Origin: an uncultured Muribaculum sp.
GTDB taxonomy: Bacteria; Bacteroidota; Bacteroidia; Bacteroidales; Muribaculaceae
Reading direction: 5' to 3'
Assembly (NCBI GenBank): GCA_910589555.1
Contig: CAJUTE010000021.1
Coordinates: 1 to 42,701 of the forward strand
DNA: 42,701 nt
Shown here: positions 25,605-35,143 of the stretch, in pieces
How positions within the stretch are numbered: position 1 is the stretch's first letter
Layout of the letters: each line of letters starts with the position of its first letter
Notes under the pieces: generated by a model
Told to the model about the DNA's origin: nothing
Database searches by the model: none
The model's input: the letters and a program-made list of their open reading frames with translations, nothing else
Position numbers and translations under genes: made by a program

Positions 25605-26834
25605 ATGATAAAGGTTAATGATAATTTCTGCAAGCTTCCGGCAAGCTATCTATTCTCAGAAGTGGCAAAACGGATTGAGTCTTTCAAAAAAGCTCATCCC
25701 GGAGTCGAAATAATTAGAATGGGCATCGGCGATGTCACTTCGCCGTTATGCGAGGCTGCTATCGAGGCTATGCATAAAGCTGTTGATGACGAGGCAGCAA
25801 TCACGTCGTTTCATGGATATGGACCGGAGCAAGGATATTCTTTCCTGCGTGAAAAGATTGCGGAATATGATTATAAGAAACGCGGCATAGATATTGACAC
25901 ATCCGAAATATTCATAAGCGACGGTGCTAAAAGCGATACCGGAAACATTGGCGATATTTTGGCGGCTGATTGTAAGATAGCCGTGACCGATCCTGTCTAT
26001 CCCGTGTATGTCGATACTAATGTCATGGCAGGCAGGGCAGGAGAGCTTAAGGATGGGAAATGGTCACGTATAGAATATCTTCCATGCACCGCGGAAAATG
26101 ATTTTAATCCGTCATTCCCTACAGGCAATCCTGATGTGATATATCTGTGTTACCCGAATAATCCCACCGGAACTGTATTGACCCGAAGCCGATTGGCTGA
26201 ATGGGTGGAACATGCTCGCCGTACCGGAGCCTTGATCATGTTTGACTCCGCCTATGAGGCTTATGTCAGGGATCCTGAAATTCCACGCAGCATATATGAA
26301 ATACCCGGAGCTAAAGAGGTGGCTATTGAATTCCGCAGTTATTCCAAAACTGCCGGTTTTACCGGAATACGCTGTGGATATACGGTGGTTCCTAAAGAGC
26401 TGAAAGGCGTGGATGCTTCCGGAAATCACGTTTTGCTCAATGCGCTTTGGAACCGCCGCCAATGCACCAAATTCAACGGCGCAAGCTATGTGTCGCAGCG
26501 TGCTGCCGAAGCGTTATACAGCGAAGCCGGCAGAACACAGGTGAAAGATATGATAGACTATTACATGGAGAATGCCCGTATTCTCAAACAAGGTCTCGAA
26601 GAGTGCGGTTTGCAGGTGTACGGAGGCGAAAATTCTCCTTATATTTGGCTTAAGACTCCTGATGGTGTATCTTCATGGGACTTTTTTGATAAGTTATTGT
26701 CAGAGTGTCAGGTTGCAGGAACACCCGGTTCGGGATTCGGACCCTCAGGCGAAGGCTATTTCCGCCTTACGGCATTTGGACGCCGCGAGTCGACGATAGA
26801 AGCCGTAGCACGATTCAAGCACTTGAAACTGTGA
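25605..26834 (+). CDS. dapL: LL-diaminopimelate aminotransferase
   Basis: PLP aminotransferase that makes LL-diaminopimelate directly from tetrahydrodipicolinate, bypassing the succinylase and acetylase branches. 409 residues, standard for DapL. PNNPTGTV, DSAYEAYV and the PLP lysine in SYSKTAGFTGIRCGY are present, and the N-terminus NDNFCKLPASYLF with GIGDVTSPL is typical of DapL rather than of other class I aminotransferases. Its pairing with dapF supports the assignment. Confidence 0.95.
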   Translation: MIKVNDNFCKLPASYLFSEVAKRIESFKKAHPGVEIIRMGIGDVTSPLCEAAIEAMHKAVDDEAAITSFHGYGPEQGYSFLREKIAEYDYKKRGIDIDTSEIFISDGAKSDTGNIGDILAADCKIAVTDPVYPVYVDTNVMAGRAGELKDGKWSRIEYLPCTAENDFNPSFPTGNPDVIYLCYPNNPTGTVLTRSRLAEWVEHARRTGALIMFDSAYEAYVRDPEIPRSIYEIPGAKEVAIEFRSYSKTAGFTGIRCGYTVVPKELKGVDASGNHVLLNALWNRRQCTKFNGASYVSQRAAEALYSEAGRTQVKDMIDYYMENARILKQGLEECGLQVYGGENSPYIWLKTPDGVSSWDFFDKLLSECQVAGTPGSGFGPSGEGYFRLTAFGRRESTIEAVARFKHLKL

Positions 26835-26889
26835 TATTTCGAGTTGCTCCCCATTTGTCACTATATAATAAACATATATAATTTATTTT

Positions 26890-29079
26890 ATGTCAAAGTT
26901 GAGATTTAAAGTGGTCGAAGAGGCATTTGACCGAAAAGCGATTCCGGTTGAGATTCCGGCAGAACGACCCACAGAGTATTATGGAAAGTATGTGTTCAAC
27001 AGGCAGAAAATGTTTGAATATCTTCCAAAGAAAACCTATGATGCTTTGGTGGATGCGATTGACAACAAGAAACCGCTTTCGAGAGAAGTAGCCGATAGCG
27101 TTGCTTCCGGTATGAAGCAATGGGCGGTGGATAATGGCGCTCGTCACTACACTCACTGGTTTCACCCGCTCACTGACGGTACAGCTGAAAAGCATGACGC
27201 TTTCATCGAACATGACGGTAAGGGAGGTGTAGTTGAAGAGTTTGAAGGAAAACTTCTCGTGCAGCAGGAACCTGATGCCTCCAGCTTCCCCAACGGAGGT
27301 ATCCGCAACACTTTTGAAGCTCGCGGTTACTCGGCGTGGGATATCTCGTCGCCGGCATTCATAATGGACAAGACGCTTTGTATTCCCACTATTTTCATCT
27401 CATATACCGGTGAATCACTTGACTACAAGACACCGCTTCTGAGAGCGCTTAATTGCGTTGATAAGGCGGCTACGGCAGTAGCTCGTTATTTTGATCCGGA
27501 AGTAAAGCATGTGAACTCATATCTCGGATGGGAACAGGAGTATTTCCTGGTTGACGAGGCGCTGTATTCGGCACGCCCCGACCTGGTGATGACAGGCCGC
27601 ACACTTATGGGACACGAAAGCGCCAAGAACCAGCAGCTCGAGGACCATTATTTCGGTGCCATTCCTTCGCGAGTGGAGGCTTTCATGCTTGATCTTGAGA
27701 TTGAATGCCATAAACTCGGCATCCCGGCTAAGACACGTCACAATGAGGTAGCTCCCAACCAGTTTGAGCTCGCTCCGATCTTCGAGGAGACAAATCTTGC
27801 CAATGACCATAACTTGCTGTTGATGTCGCTTATCGCCGAGGTGGCGCGCCGCCATAATTTCCGAGTGCTTCTGCATGAGAAACCGTTCTCCGGCATCAAC
27901 GGCTCAGGAAAGCATAACAACTGGAGTCTTGGAACCGACAAGGGTGTGCTGCTGTTTGCTCCGGGAAAAACCCCTATGGGCAATTTGCAGTTCATGACTT
28001 TTGTCGTAAACACGATGGCTGCCGTATATCGTCATAACGGACTGTTGAAGGCTTCGATAATGTCAGCGACCAATGCTCACCGTCTTGGCGCAAACGAGGC
28101 TCCTCCTGCAATCATATCAATATTTGCCGGAAGTCAGCTTTCTGAAATTCTTGAGCGTCTTGAAAACAGCGACAACGATGAATTGATAAATCTTTCAGCC
28201 AAGAAAGGTCTTAAGCTGGATGTTGACCAGATCCCTGAAATCTTGGTCGATAACACTGACCGTAACAGAACATCGCCATTCGCATTCACCGGAAACCGTT
28301 TTGAATTCCGTGCTGTGGGTTCATCGGCAAACTGCGCTTCGGCAATGATTGCATTGAATGCGGCTGTGGCTGAACAGTTGACTGAATTTAAAGCTAAAGT
28401 TGATGCCCGTCTTGAAAAGGGCGAAGAGTTGAACCATGCTCTTCTTGCCGAGATAAAGGAGCTGATAAAATACAGCAAGCCTATCCATTTCGACGGTAAC
28501 GGCTACAGCGATGAATGGAAAGAGGAGGCTGCACGCCGTGGTCTCGATTGTGAGACATCGGTGCCTAAGATTTTTGATGCCTATCTGAGCAAGTCATCGG
28601 TGGATATGTTTAAGTCGACAGGTGTTTTCACACGTCTTGAACTTGAGGCGCGCAACGAGGTGAAATGGGAAATGTACACCAAGAAGATTCAGATTGAAGC
28701 TCGTGTGCTGGGCGATCTTGCCATGAACCATGTCATCCCTGTGGCTATCCGTTATCAGTCGGTACTCACTGACAATGTGTTCAAGCTCAAAACTCTCTTC
28801 CCGAATGAAAAGGGCGACAAACTTGCGGCTATGGACCTTGACACAATCGAAAGAATGTCGGCACACATGGCTACTATTCTTGAAGAGGTTAAGAAGATGG
28901 TCAACGCCCGCAAGGCTGCCAATCAGATTGAGAATGAGCGCGACAAGGCGCTTGCTTATCATGACTCCGTGCTTCCGTGCATGGATGTGATTCGTTATCA
29001 TATTGACAAGCTTGAGCTTATGATTGACGATGAAATGTGGCCTCTCCCCAAATACAGAGAGCTGCTGTTTATTCGCTGA
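26890..29079 (+). CDS. glnN: glutamine synthetase type III
   Basis: Makes glutamine from glutamate, ammonium and ATP. 729 residues is the size of the large GSIII class, not GSI (about 470). Motifs include GWEQEYFLVDE, the GSIII hallmark INGSGKHNNWSLGTD, and NRTSPFAFTGNRFEFRAVGSS. An N-terminal beta-grasp-type region and a C-terminal helical extension are specific to this class. The 55-nt gap before it shows no convincing promoter. It is followed by a hairpin and gltBD, so nitrogen-assimilation genes are clustered; no GlnK/PII or amtB gene is in view. Confidence 0.95.
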   Translation: MSKLRFKVVEEAFDRKAIPVEIPAERPTEYYGKYVFNRQKMFEYLPKKTYDALVDAIDNKKPLSREVADSVASGMKQWAVDNGARHYTHWFHPLTDGTAEKHDAFIEHDGKGGVVEEFEGKLLVQQEPDASSFPNGGIRNTFEARGYSAWDISSPAFIMDKTLCIPTIFISYTGESLDYKTPLLRALNCVDKAATAVARYFDPEVKHVNSYLGWEQEYFLVDEALYSARPDLVMTGRTLMGHESAKNQQLEDHYFGAIPSRVEAFMLDLEIECHKLGIPAKTRHNEVAPNQFELAPIFEETNLANDHNLLLMSLIAEVARRHNFRVLLHEKPFSGINGSGKHNNWSLGTDKGVLLFAPGKTPMGNLQFMTFVVNTMAAVYRHNGLLKASIMSATNAHRLGANEAPPAIISIFAGSQLSEILERLENSDNDELINLSAKKGLKLDVDQIPEILVDNTDRNRTSPFAFTGNRFEFRAVGSSANCASAMIALNAAVAEQLTEFKAKVDARLEKGEELNHALLAEIKELIKYSKPIHFDGNGYSDEWKEEAARRGLDCETSVPKIFDAYLSKSSVDMFKSTGVFTRLELEARNEVKWEMYTKKIQIEARVLGDLAMNHVIPVAIRYQSVLTDNVFKLKTLFPNEKGDKLAAMDLDTIERMSAHMATILEEVKKMVNARKAANQIENERDKALAYHDSVLPCMDVIRYHIDKLELMIDDEMWPLPKYRELLFIR

Positions 29080-29099
29080 TAGTTGATATATCGATTTTA

Positions 29100-29142
29100 C
29101 CCGGCACGCTCATCATAGAGCATAACCCTGGAGCGTGCCGGG
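29100..29142 (+). terminator. hairpin between glnN and gltB
   Basis: Perfect 12-bp GC-rich stem (29100-29111 with 29131-29142) and a large 19-nt loop, followed by CTATTTTAG. It may terminate glnN, or partly attenuate read-through, because gltB starts only 31 nt further with no visible promoter. Confidence 0.65.
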
Positions 29143-29173
29143 CTATTTTAGAATTTAAGGAAAGTTTTTACGT

Positions 29174-32100
29174 ATGAATAATAATATTATGCCTGCGGCT
29201 CAAGGGTTATATGATCCCATGCATGAGCATGATGCCTGTGGCGTAGGGTTGCTTGTTAATATAAGAGGAATTAAATCGCATCAATTGGTGGAAAAAGGAC
29301 TTCAGGTGCTGGAACACATGGTGCATCGTGGAGCGGAAGGCGCTGATCCTAAAACCGGCGACGGTGCCGGAATAATGGTGCAGATACCTCATGAATTCAT
29401 TCTGCTTCAAGGTATTGCCGTGCCCGAAAAAGGTCGTTACGGCACCGGGCTTGTGTTTCTGCCGGAGGATGAAGAGAACCGTCAGCTCATGATTGACATT
29501 ATCGAGCGCGAAGCTATCGAGATGGGGCTCTCACTGATTGCTGTAAGAGATGTGCCCACCAATAATGAATCACTCGGTGTGGTGGCGCGAGAGGCTGAAC
29601 CGGTAATAAAACAGATATTTATCGCCGATGAAAAGACGACTGACGATCTGGATCCTAAATTGTACATATTGCGTCGGTGCATCGAGAAAAAAATCGCCGC
29701 GTCACCCATTCAGGATAAAGAGATGTTCTACATCGTATCCTTGTCATCAAAGATTTTGGTGTATAAAGGAATGCTGTCGAGCCTGCAGTTGAGATATTAT
29801 TATCCTGACTTGATGAATCCTCATTTCACTACAGGCATGGCATTGGTTCACTCCCGTTTCAGCACCAACACATTTCCCACATGGTCATTGGCTCAACCAT
29901 TCAGAATGCTTGGGCACAATGGTGAGATCAACACCATACAGGGCAACCGCATGTGGATGAAAGCACGTGAATGCGTGTTGCATCCCGAGGCGCTCGGAGG
30001 AGCCGATGTGACTCCTATCGTGCAGCCGGGCATGAGTGATTCGGCATCGCTTGACAATGTGTTGGAATTTTTTGTCATGGGCGGTATGAGCCTTCCTCAC
30101 GCGCTTGCTATGCTGGTTCCGGAGTCCTATAATGATAAAAATCCCATTTCTCCGGAGCTGAAGGCGTTCTATGAGTTCCATTCTATCCTGATGGAAGCGT
30201 GGGATGGTCCTGCCACGCTGTTGTTCAGCGACGGAAGATATGCCGGCGGCATGCTTGACCGCAACGGCTTGCGCCCTGCGCGATGGCTTATCACTAACAA
30301 TGACACTATGGTTGTCGCTTCTGAGATGGGAGTTCTTGCCTTTGATCCTTCAGAGGTGAAGGAGAAAGGACGTCTCCGTCCCGGGAAGATGCTCATGGTA
30401 GACATGGAGAAAGGTGAGATATATCATGATGCCGAATTGAAAGAGAAACTCGCATCGGAATTTCCATATAGAGACTGGTTGTCGAAAAACCGCATTATTC
30501 TTGACCAGATCACCACAGGAAGAAAGGTGGAAGAAAAGGTTGATGATTTTGCCCGGCAGCTTCATGCGTTCAATTATCACCGTGAAGAGGTGGAAAAAAT
30601 CATCGCTCCGATGGTGGCTGACGGTAAAGAACCGGTCAATTCCATGGGGTGCGACACGCCTCTCGCCGTACTGTCCAAGGAGCCTCAATTGCTATACAAT
30701 TATTTCCGCCAGCATTTCGCGCAGGTGACCAATCCGCCCATCGATCCATTGCGAGAGGAATTGGTGATGAGTCTCGACAGCTACATAGGAGCGATCGACA
30801 TGAATCTTATGGATCCGAATCCGGAATTGTGCAAGATGGTACTGTTGAAACGTCCCATCATTACCAATCAAGAACTTGACTTGCTGTGCAACCTGCGTTA
30901 CAAAGGGTTCAACACACGCAAACTTGCCATGACATTTACCGTGGCTGATGGTGCGAAAGGACTTGAAGACGGGGTGGAGCGCCTGTGTCTCGAAGCGGAG
31001 AAAGCTGTGGATGAAGGCTGCAATTACATCGTATTGAGCGATAGGGGCGTGGATAAGGATAATGCTCCCATTCCGGCGCTCTTGGCGACATCGGCGGTGC
31101 ATCATCATTTGATTGACCGGAAAAAGCGCTTGCAGACAGCTCTTATCATAGAGACCGGCGACGCCCGCGAGGTCATGCACTTTGCTTTGCTGTCGGGTTA
31201 TGGTGCCAGCGCCATAAATCCCTATCTGGCATTTGCCGTGATCAATGATCTTGTGGAGAAGAAAGAGATTCAGCTTGACTTCCATACCGCGCAGAAGAAT
31301 TATATCAAGGCGGTTGACAAGGGCTTGCTTAAAGTTATGTCAAAAATGGGCATCTCTACCATAACCAGCTATAAAGGCGCCCAACTGTTTGAAGCCATCG
31401 GAGTGTCGGACGATATGATAAGAAAATATTTCGGACACACTATCAGCAAGATTTCGGGCATTGACATTGACGATTTGAGCAAGGATATACTGAAGTCCCA
31501 TTCTGAGGCTTATTCGGGTGAATTTGATGAAGAATTGCCGTTGAGGCATCTCGGACAATATTCATTCCGTAAAGACGGCGAGTCACATGCTTGGACTCCT
31601 GAGGCTATAGCCACTCTGCAGCTTGCCACACGCATGGGAAGTTATAAGAAGTTTAAAGAGTTCACATCGATAGTCGATAATAAACCGGAACCTATTTTCA
31701 TACGTGATTTCTTGGAATTCAAGAAGCAGTCTTCGATACCTGTTGAAGAGGTTGAGCCTGAGGAAGCGATAATGAGGCGCTTTGTCACCGGAGCCATGTC
31801 GTTCGGTTCGATAAGCCGTGAGGCTCACGAAGCGCTCGGTATAGCAATGAATGCCATAGGCGCGCGAAGCAATACCGGAGAAGGAGGTGAAGATCCTGAA
31901 CGCTTTAAAACACGTGCTGACGGCTCGTCGGCTCGATCCGCTATCAAGCAGGTGGCATCAGGGCGTTTCGGTGTCACTGCCGAATATCTTGTGAACGCTG
32001 ATGAGATTCAGATTAAGGTGGCGCAAGGCGCGAAACCAGGAGAGGGCGGTCAGTTGCCAGGTTTTAAAGTGGACAAGATTATCGCCAAGACCCGTCACTC

Positions 32101-33685
32101 AATACCGGGTATATCACTTATATCTCCGCCTCCTCATCATGACATATACTCGATTGAGGATCTTGCTCAATTGATATTTGACCTCAAGAATGTCAATCCC
32201 GACGCCAAAGTGAGCGTGAAGCTCGTGTCGGAGAGTGGAGTGGGAACTATCGCGGCAGGTGTGGCTAAGGCGAAGAGCGATCTTATTACGATAAGCGGCA
32301 GCGACGGTGGTACCGGAGCATCACCGGCAAGCTCGATCCGTTATGCCGGGCTTCCGGTGGAGATAGGATTGGCTGAGACTCAGCAGACTCTTGTGCTGAA
32401 TAATCTGCGCGGTCAGGTGAAACTGCAAGCCGACGGCCAACTCAAGACCGCTCGTGACGTGATCATCATGGCTATGCTTGGGGCCGAGGAGTATGGATTT
32501 GCGACAAGCGCCTTGATTGTGCTTGGATGCGTGATGATGCGCAAATGCCATCTCAACACTTGTCCCGTGGGTGTCGCCACTCAGAATGAAGAGTTGAGAA
32601 AACGCTTTGTTGGACGCTCGGAATATGTGGTTAACTTTTTCCGTTTCCTCGCACGCGAGATCCGTGAGACTCTGGCTGAAATTGGAGCAAGAAGTCTTGA
32701 TGAAGTGATCGGACGTGCCGATATGCTTAAGGTGAAGGAGAACCACGGCACTCACAAGACCTCTCATCTGGATTTCTCCAAGATTCTCTATATGCCGGCT
32801 GAAGCGCAGACCAATGCCATAATCAATGTGACTGCACAGAAACATGACATAGAAAACGTGCTTGACCGCCGTATTATAAGCCGTGCTTATCCGGCGATAG
32901 AAAACAGGATGCCGGTGGAACTTGAATTCCCTATTTCCAACACCGACCGCTCGGTAGGAGCCATGCTTTCCGGACTGGTGGCAAGCAAATACGGAAATGA
33001 GGGATTGCCCGATGACACGATTCTGTGTGCTTTCAAGGGCTCGGCAGGACAAAGCTTCGGAGCTTTCCTCGCTCATGGCATTTCATTCAGGCTTGATGGC
33101 GATGCCAACGATTATGTGGGCAAGGGGCTGTCGGGCGGAAAGATTGTGATTGTGCCGCCGATGGGCACGACTTACAAGCCGCAGGACAACATCATAGCCG
33201 GAAATACTCTGCTTTATGGAGCGACTTCAGGAGAGATTTACATAAACGGTCGAGTGGGAGAACGATTCTGTGTGCGTAACTCCGGAGCCATCGCCGTTGT
33301 GGAAGGAGTGGGCGACCATTGCTGTGAATACATGACAGGCGGCAGAACTGTGGTGCTCGGCACGACCGGACGAAACTTTGCCGCAGGCATGAGCGGCGGT
33401 ATTGCTTACGTGTGGAATCCTAATCGCGATTTCGACTATTTCTGCAACATGGAGATGGTGGAACTGTCATTGATAGAGGATATGGCTGACAACCGCGAAT
33501 TGTACCGATTGATCGGGAACCACTACAAGCACACCCACAGTCCGCTTGCCGGAAAGATGCTTGACAATTGGCAGGAGTATGTTGAGCAGTTCATCAAAGT
33601 CATACCTTTCGAGTACAAGAAGGTGCTTCATGACGAGAAGATGGCTAAACTGCAGCAGAAGATCGCAAGCGTGGAAAGAGATTGA
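29174..33685 (+). CDS. gltB: glutamate synthase large subunit
   Basis: Transfers the amide of glutamine to 2-oxoglutarate. 1503 residues. The N-terminal glutaminase begins at C22 (HDACGVGLL) after a 21-residue propeptide that should be removed. The central and FMN-binding synthase domains follow, with SDGGTGASPASSIR. The [3Fe-4S] cysteines are C1119, C1125 and C1130 (CVMMRKCHLNTCPVG). The C-terminal beta-helix contains repeated G-x-x-G units such as MTGGRTVVLG. gltD follows after 30 nt. Confidence 0.97.
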   Translation: MNNNIMPAAQGLYDPMHEHDACGVGLLVNIRGIKSHQLVEKGLQVLEHMVHRGAEGADPKTGDGAGIMVQIPHEFILLQGIAVPEKGRYGTGLVFLPEDEENRQLMIDIIEREAIEMGLSLIAVRDVPTNNESLGVVAREAEPVIKQIFIADEKTTDDLDPKLYILRRCIEKKIAASPIQDKEMFYIVSLSSKILVYKGMLSSLQLRYYYPDLMNPHFTTGMALVHSRFSTNTFPTWSLAQPFRMLGHNGEINTIQGNRMWMKARECVLHPEALGGADVTPIVQPGMSDSASLDNVLEFFVMGGMSLPHALAMLVPESYNDKNPISPELKAFYEFHSILMEAWDGPATLLFSDGRYAGGMLDRNGLRPARWLITNNDTMVVASEMGVLAFDPSEVKEKGRLRPGKMLMVDMEKGEIYHDAELKEKLASEFPYRDWLSKNRIILDQITTGRKVEEKVDDFARQLHAFNYHREEVEKIIAPMVADGKEPVNSMGCDTPLAVLSKEPQLLYNYFRQHFAQVTNPPIDPLREELVMSLDSYIGAIDMNLMDPNPELCKMVLLKRPIITNQELDLLCNLRYKGFNTRKLAMTFTVADGAKGLEDGVERLCLEAEKAVDEGCNYIVLSDRGVDKDNAPIPALLATSAVHHHLIDRKKRLQTALIIETGDAREVMHFALLSGYGASAINPYLAFAVINDLVEKKEIQLDFHTAQKNYIKAVDKGLLKVMSKMGISTITSYKGAQLFEAIGVSDDMIRKYFGHTISKISGIDIDDLSKDILKSHSEAYSGEFDEELPLRHLGQYSFRKDGESHAWTPEAIATLQLATRMGSYKKFKEFTSIVDNKPEPIFIRDFLEFKKQSSIPVEEVEPEEAIMRRFVTGAMSFGSISREAHEALGIAMNAIGARSNTGEGGEDPERFKTRADGSSARSAIKQVASGRFGVTAEYLVNADEIQIKVAQGAKPGEGGQLPGFKVDKIIAKTRHSIPGISLISPPPHHDIYSIEDLAQLIFDLKNVNPDAKVSVKLVSESGVGTIAAGVAKAKSDLITISGSDGGTGASPASSIRYAGLPVEIGLAETQQTLVLNNLRGQVKLQADGQLKTARDVIIMAMLGAEEYGFATSALIVLGCVMMRKCHLNTCPVGVATQNEELRKRFVGRSEYVVNFFRFLAREIRETLAEIGARSLDEVIGRADMLKVKENHGTHKTSHLDFSKILYMPAEAQTNAIINVTAQKHDIENVLDRRIISRAYPAIENRMPVELEFPISNTDRSVGAMLSGLVASKYGNEGLPDDTILCAFKGSAGQSFGAFLAHGISFRLDGDANDYVGKGLSGGKIVIVPPMGTTYKPQDNIIAGNTLLYGATSGEIYINGRVGERFCVRNSGAIAVVEGVGDHCCEYMTGGRTVVLGTTGRNFAAGMSGGIAYVWNPNRDFDYFCNMEMVELSLIEDMADNRELYRLIGNHYKHTHSPLAGKMLDNWQEYVEQFIKVIPFEYKKVLHDEKMAKLQQKIASVERD

Positions 33686-33715
33686 TAAAACAGGAGTGAA
33701 ATCGCTAAATTATAT

Positions 33716-35143
33716 ATGATGGGAAATCCAAAAGCGTTTTTGACTATAGGTCGTAAAGAAGCCGGCTATCGTCCGGTTAATGACCGCATTAAAGATTATG
33801 GTGAAGTGGAGCAGACTCTCAATCAGGAGGATCGCCGTCTACAGGCGTCTCGCTGCATGGAGTGCGGAGTGCCGTTTTGCCATTGGAGTTGTCCGTTGGG
33901 CAACCGTCAGCCGGAGTGGCAGGACAGGTTGTATAAAAATGATATAAAGGGCGCATATATTCTGCTTACCCAGACCGATGATTTTCCCGAGTTCACCGGA
34001 CGTGTGTGTCCGGCGCTTTGTGAAAAAGGATGCGTCCTCAACAAGCAGCATGAGCCGGTTACTATACGCGAGAATGAAGCTGCGATCGTTGAACGTGCCT
34101 TTAACGAGGGCTACGTCACTCCTCGCATCCCTGCTTCGCGTACCGGAAAGAAAGTTGCGGTCATAGGTTCGGGTCCTGCCGGTCTTGCCGCTGCCAATCG
34201 CCTGAATCAGAAAGGTCATTCAGTGGTGGTGTTTGAGAAAAACGAAGCTGTGGGCGGCTTGCTCCGGTTCGGTATACCTGATTTTAAATTAAACAAAAGC
34301 GTGATAGACCGCCGCTTGGCAATCATGGAGGCGGAAGGCATTGAATTCCGCACCGGAGTCAATGTGGGAGTGGACATTTCACCTGAGGAGCTGCTGACTG
34401 AATATGACGCTATCTGTGTGGCAATAGGTGCCGAAGTGCCCCGCGACCTGAAAGTGGAAGGTCGGGAATTAAAGGGAGTGCATTTCGCTCTGGAGCTTCT
34501 GCAACAGCAAAATCGTGTGAATGCCGGCGTTGAGGTGGACTCGGCAGAACGCATTTCAGCCAAGGGTAAGCACGTGCTCGTGATAGGTGGCGGTGACACC
34601 GGAAGTGACTGTGTGGGAACATCCAATCGCCAGGGAGCATTGTCAGTGACGCAGATTGAGATCATGCCTAAGCCTCCGGTAGGGGATAACCCTGACACTC
34701 CGTGGCCTTACTGGCCGGTGGTATTGAAAACCTCCAGCTCGCATCTTGAGGGATGTGACCGACGCTGGCTTCTCGACACCCGCAAGTTCATAGGCAAAGA
34801 TGGAAAAGTCGAGGAAGTGGTGGTGGAAGCCGTGGAATGGGAAAAGGACGAGACTACCGGAAAGATGTCATTGAAGCACACCGGCGAGGTCGAAACCATT
34901 CCTGCACAGCTTGTGCTGCTTGCGATGGGCTTTACAAATCCTCAAGCCGAAGGACTGCTTGATCAGCTTGGCGTGGAAAAGGATGCCCGTGGAAATGTGA
35001 AAGTGGGGGATTCCCAACAGACAAGTATAGAGAAAGTGTTTGCCGCCGGCGATGCCTCTACGGGAGCATCCCTCGTGGTGAAGTGCATATCATCAGGGCA
35101 GAAAGCGGCAAAAGGGATTGATGATTATCTAAGAACCAAATAA
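33716..35143 (+). CDS. gltD: glutamate synthase small subunit
   Basis: Supplies electrons from NAD(P)H to GltB via FAD and [4Fe-4S] centres. 475 residues. The N-terminal cysteine motifs CMECGVPFCHWSCPLGN and CPALCEKGCVL hold the clusters. Two Rossmann motifs follow: GSGPAGLAAANRL near 150 and VIGGGDTGSDCVGTS near 290. The ending FAAGDASTGASLVVKCISSG is typical. Two ATGs are adjacent (33716 and 33719); either may be used. The stop overlaps the next gene's ATG by 1 nt (TAATG), indicating coupling. Confidence 0.96.
   Translation: MMGNPKAFLTIGRKEAGYRPVNDRIKDYGEVEQTLNQEDRRLQASRCMECGVPFCHWSCPLGNRQPEWQDRLYKNDIKGAYILLTQTDDFPEFTGRVCPALCEKGCVLNKQHEPVTIRENEAAIVERAFNEGYVTPRIPASRTGKKVAVIGSGPAGLAAANRLNQKGHSVVVFEKNEAVGGLLRFGIPDFKLNKSVIDRRLAIMEAEGIEFRTGVNVGVDISPEELLTEYDAICVAIGAEVPRDLKVEGRELKGVHFALELLQQQNRVNAGVEVDSAERISAKGKHVLVIGGGDTGSDCVGTSNRQGALSVTQIEIMPKPPVGDNPDTPWPYWPVVLKTSSSHLEGCDRRWLLDTRKFIGKDGKVEEVVVEAVEWEKDETTGKMSLKHTGEVETIPAQLVLLAMGFTNPQAEGLLDQLGVEKDARGNVKVGDSQQTSIEKVFAAGDASTGASLVVKCISSGQKAAKGIDDYLRTK

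Noticed and set aside
32321..33076. 251-codon minus-strand frame
   Set aside because: Opposite the gltB synthase domain, Cys/His-rich random composition, no motif.
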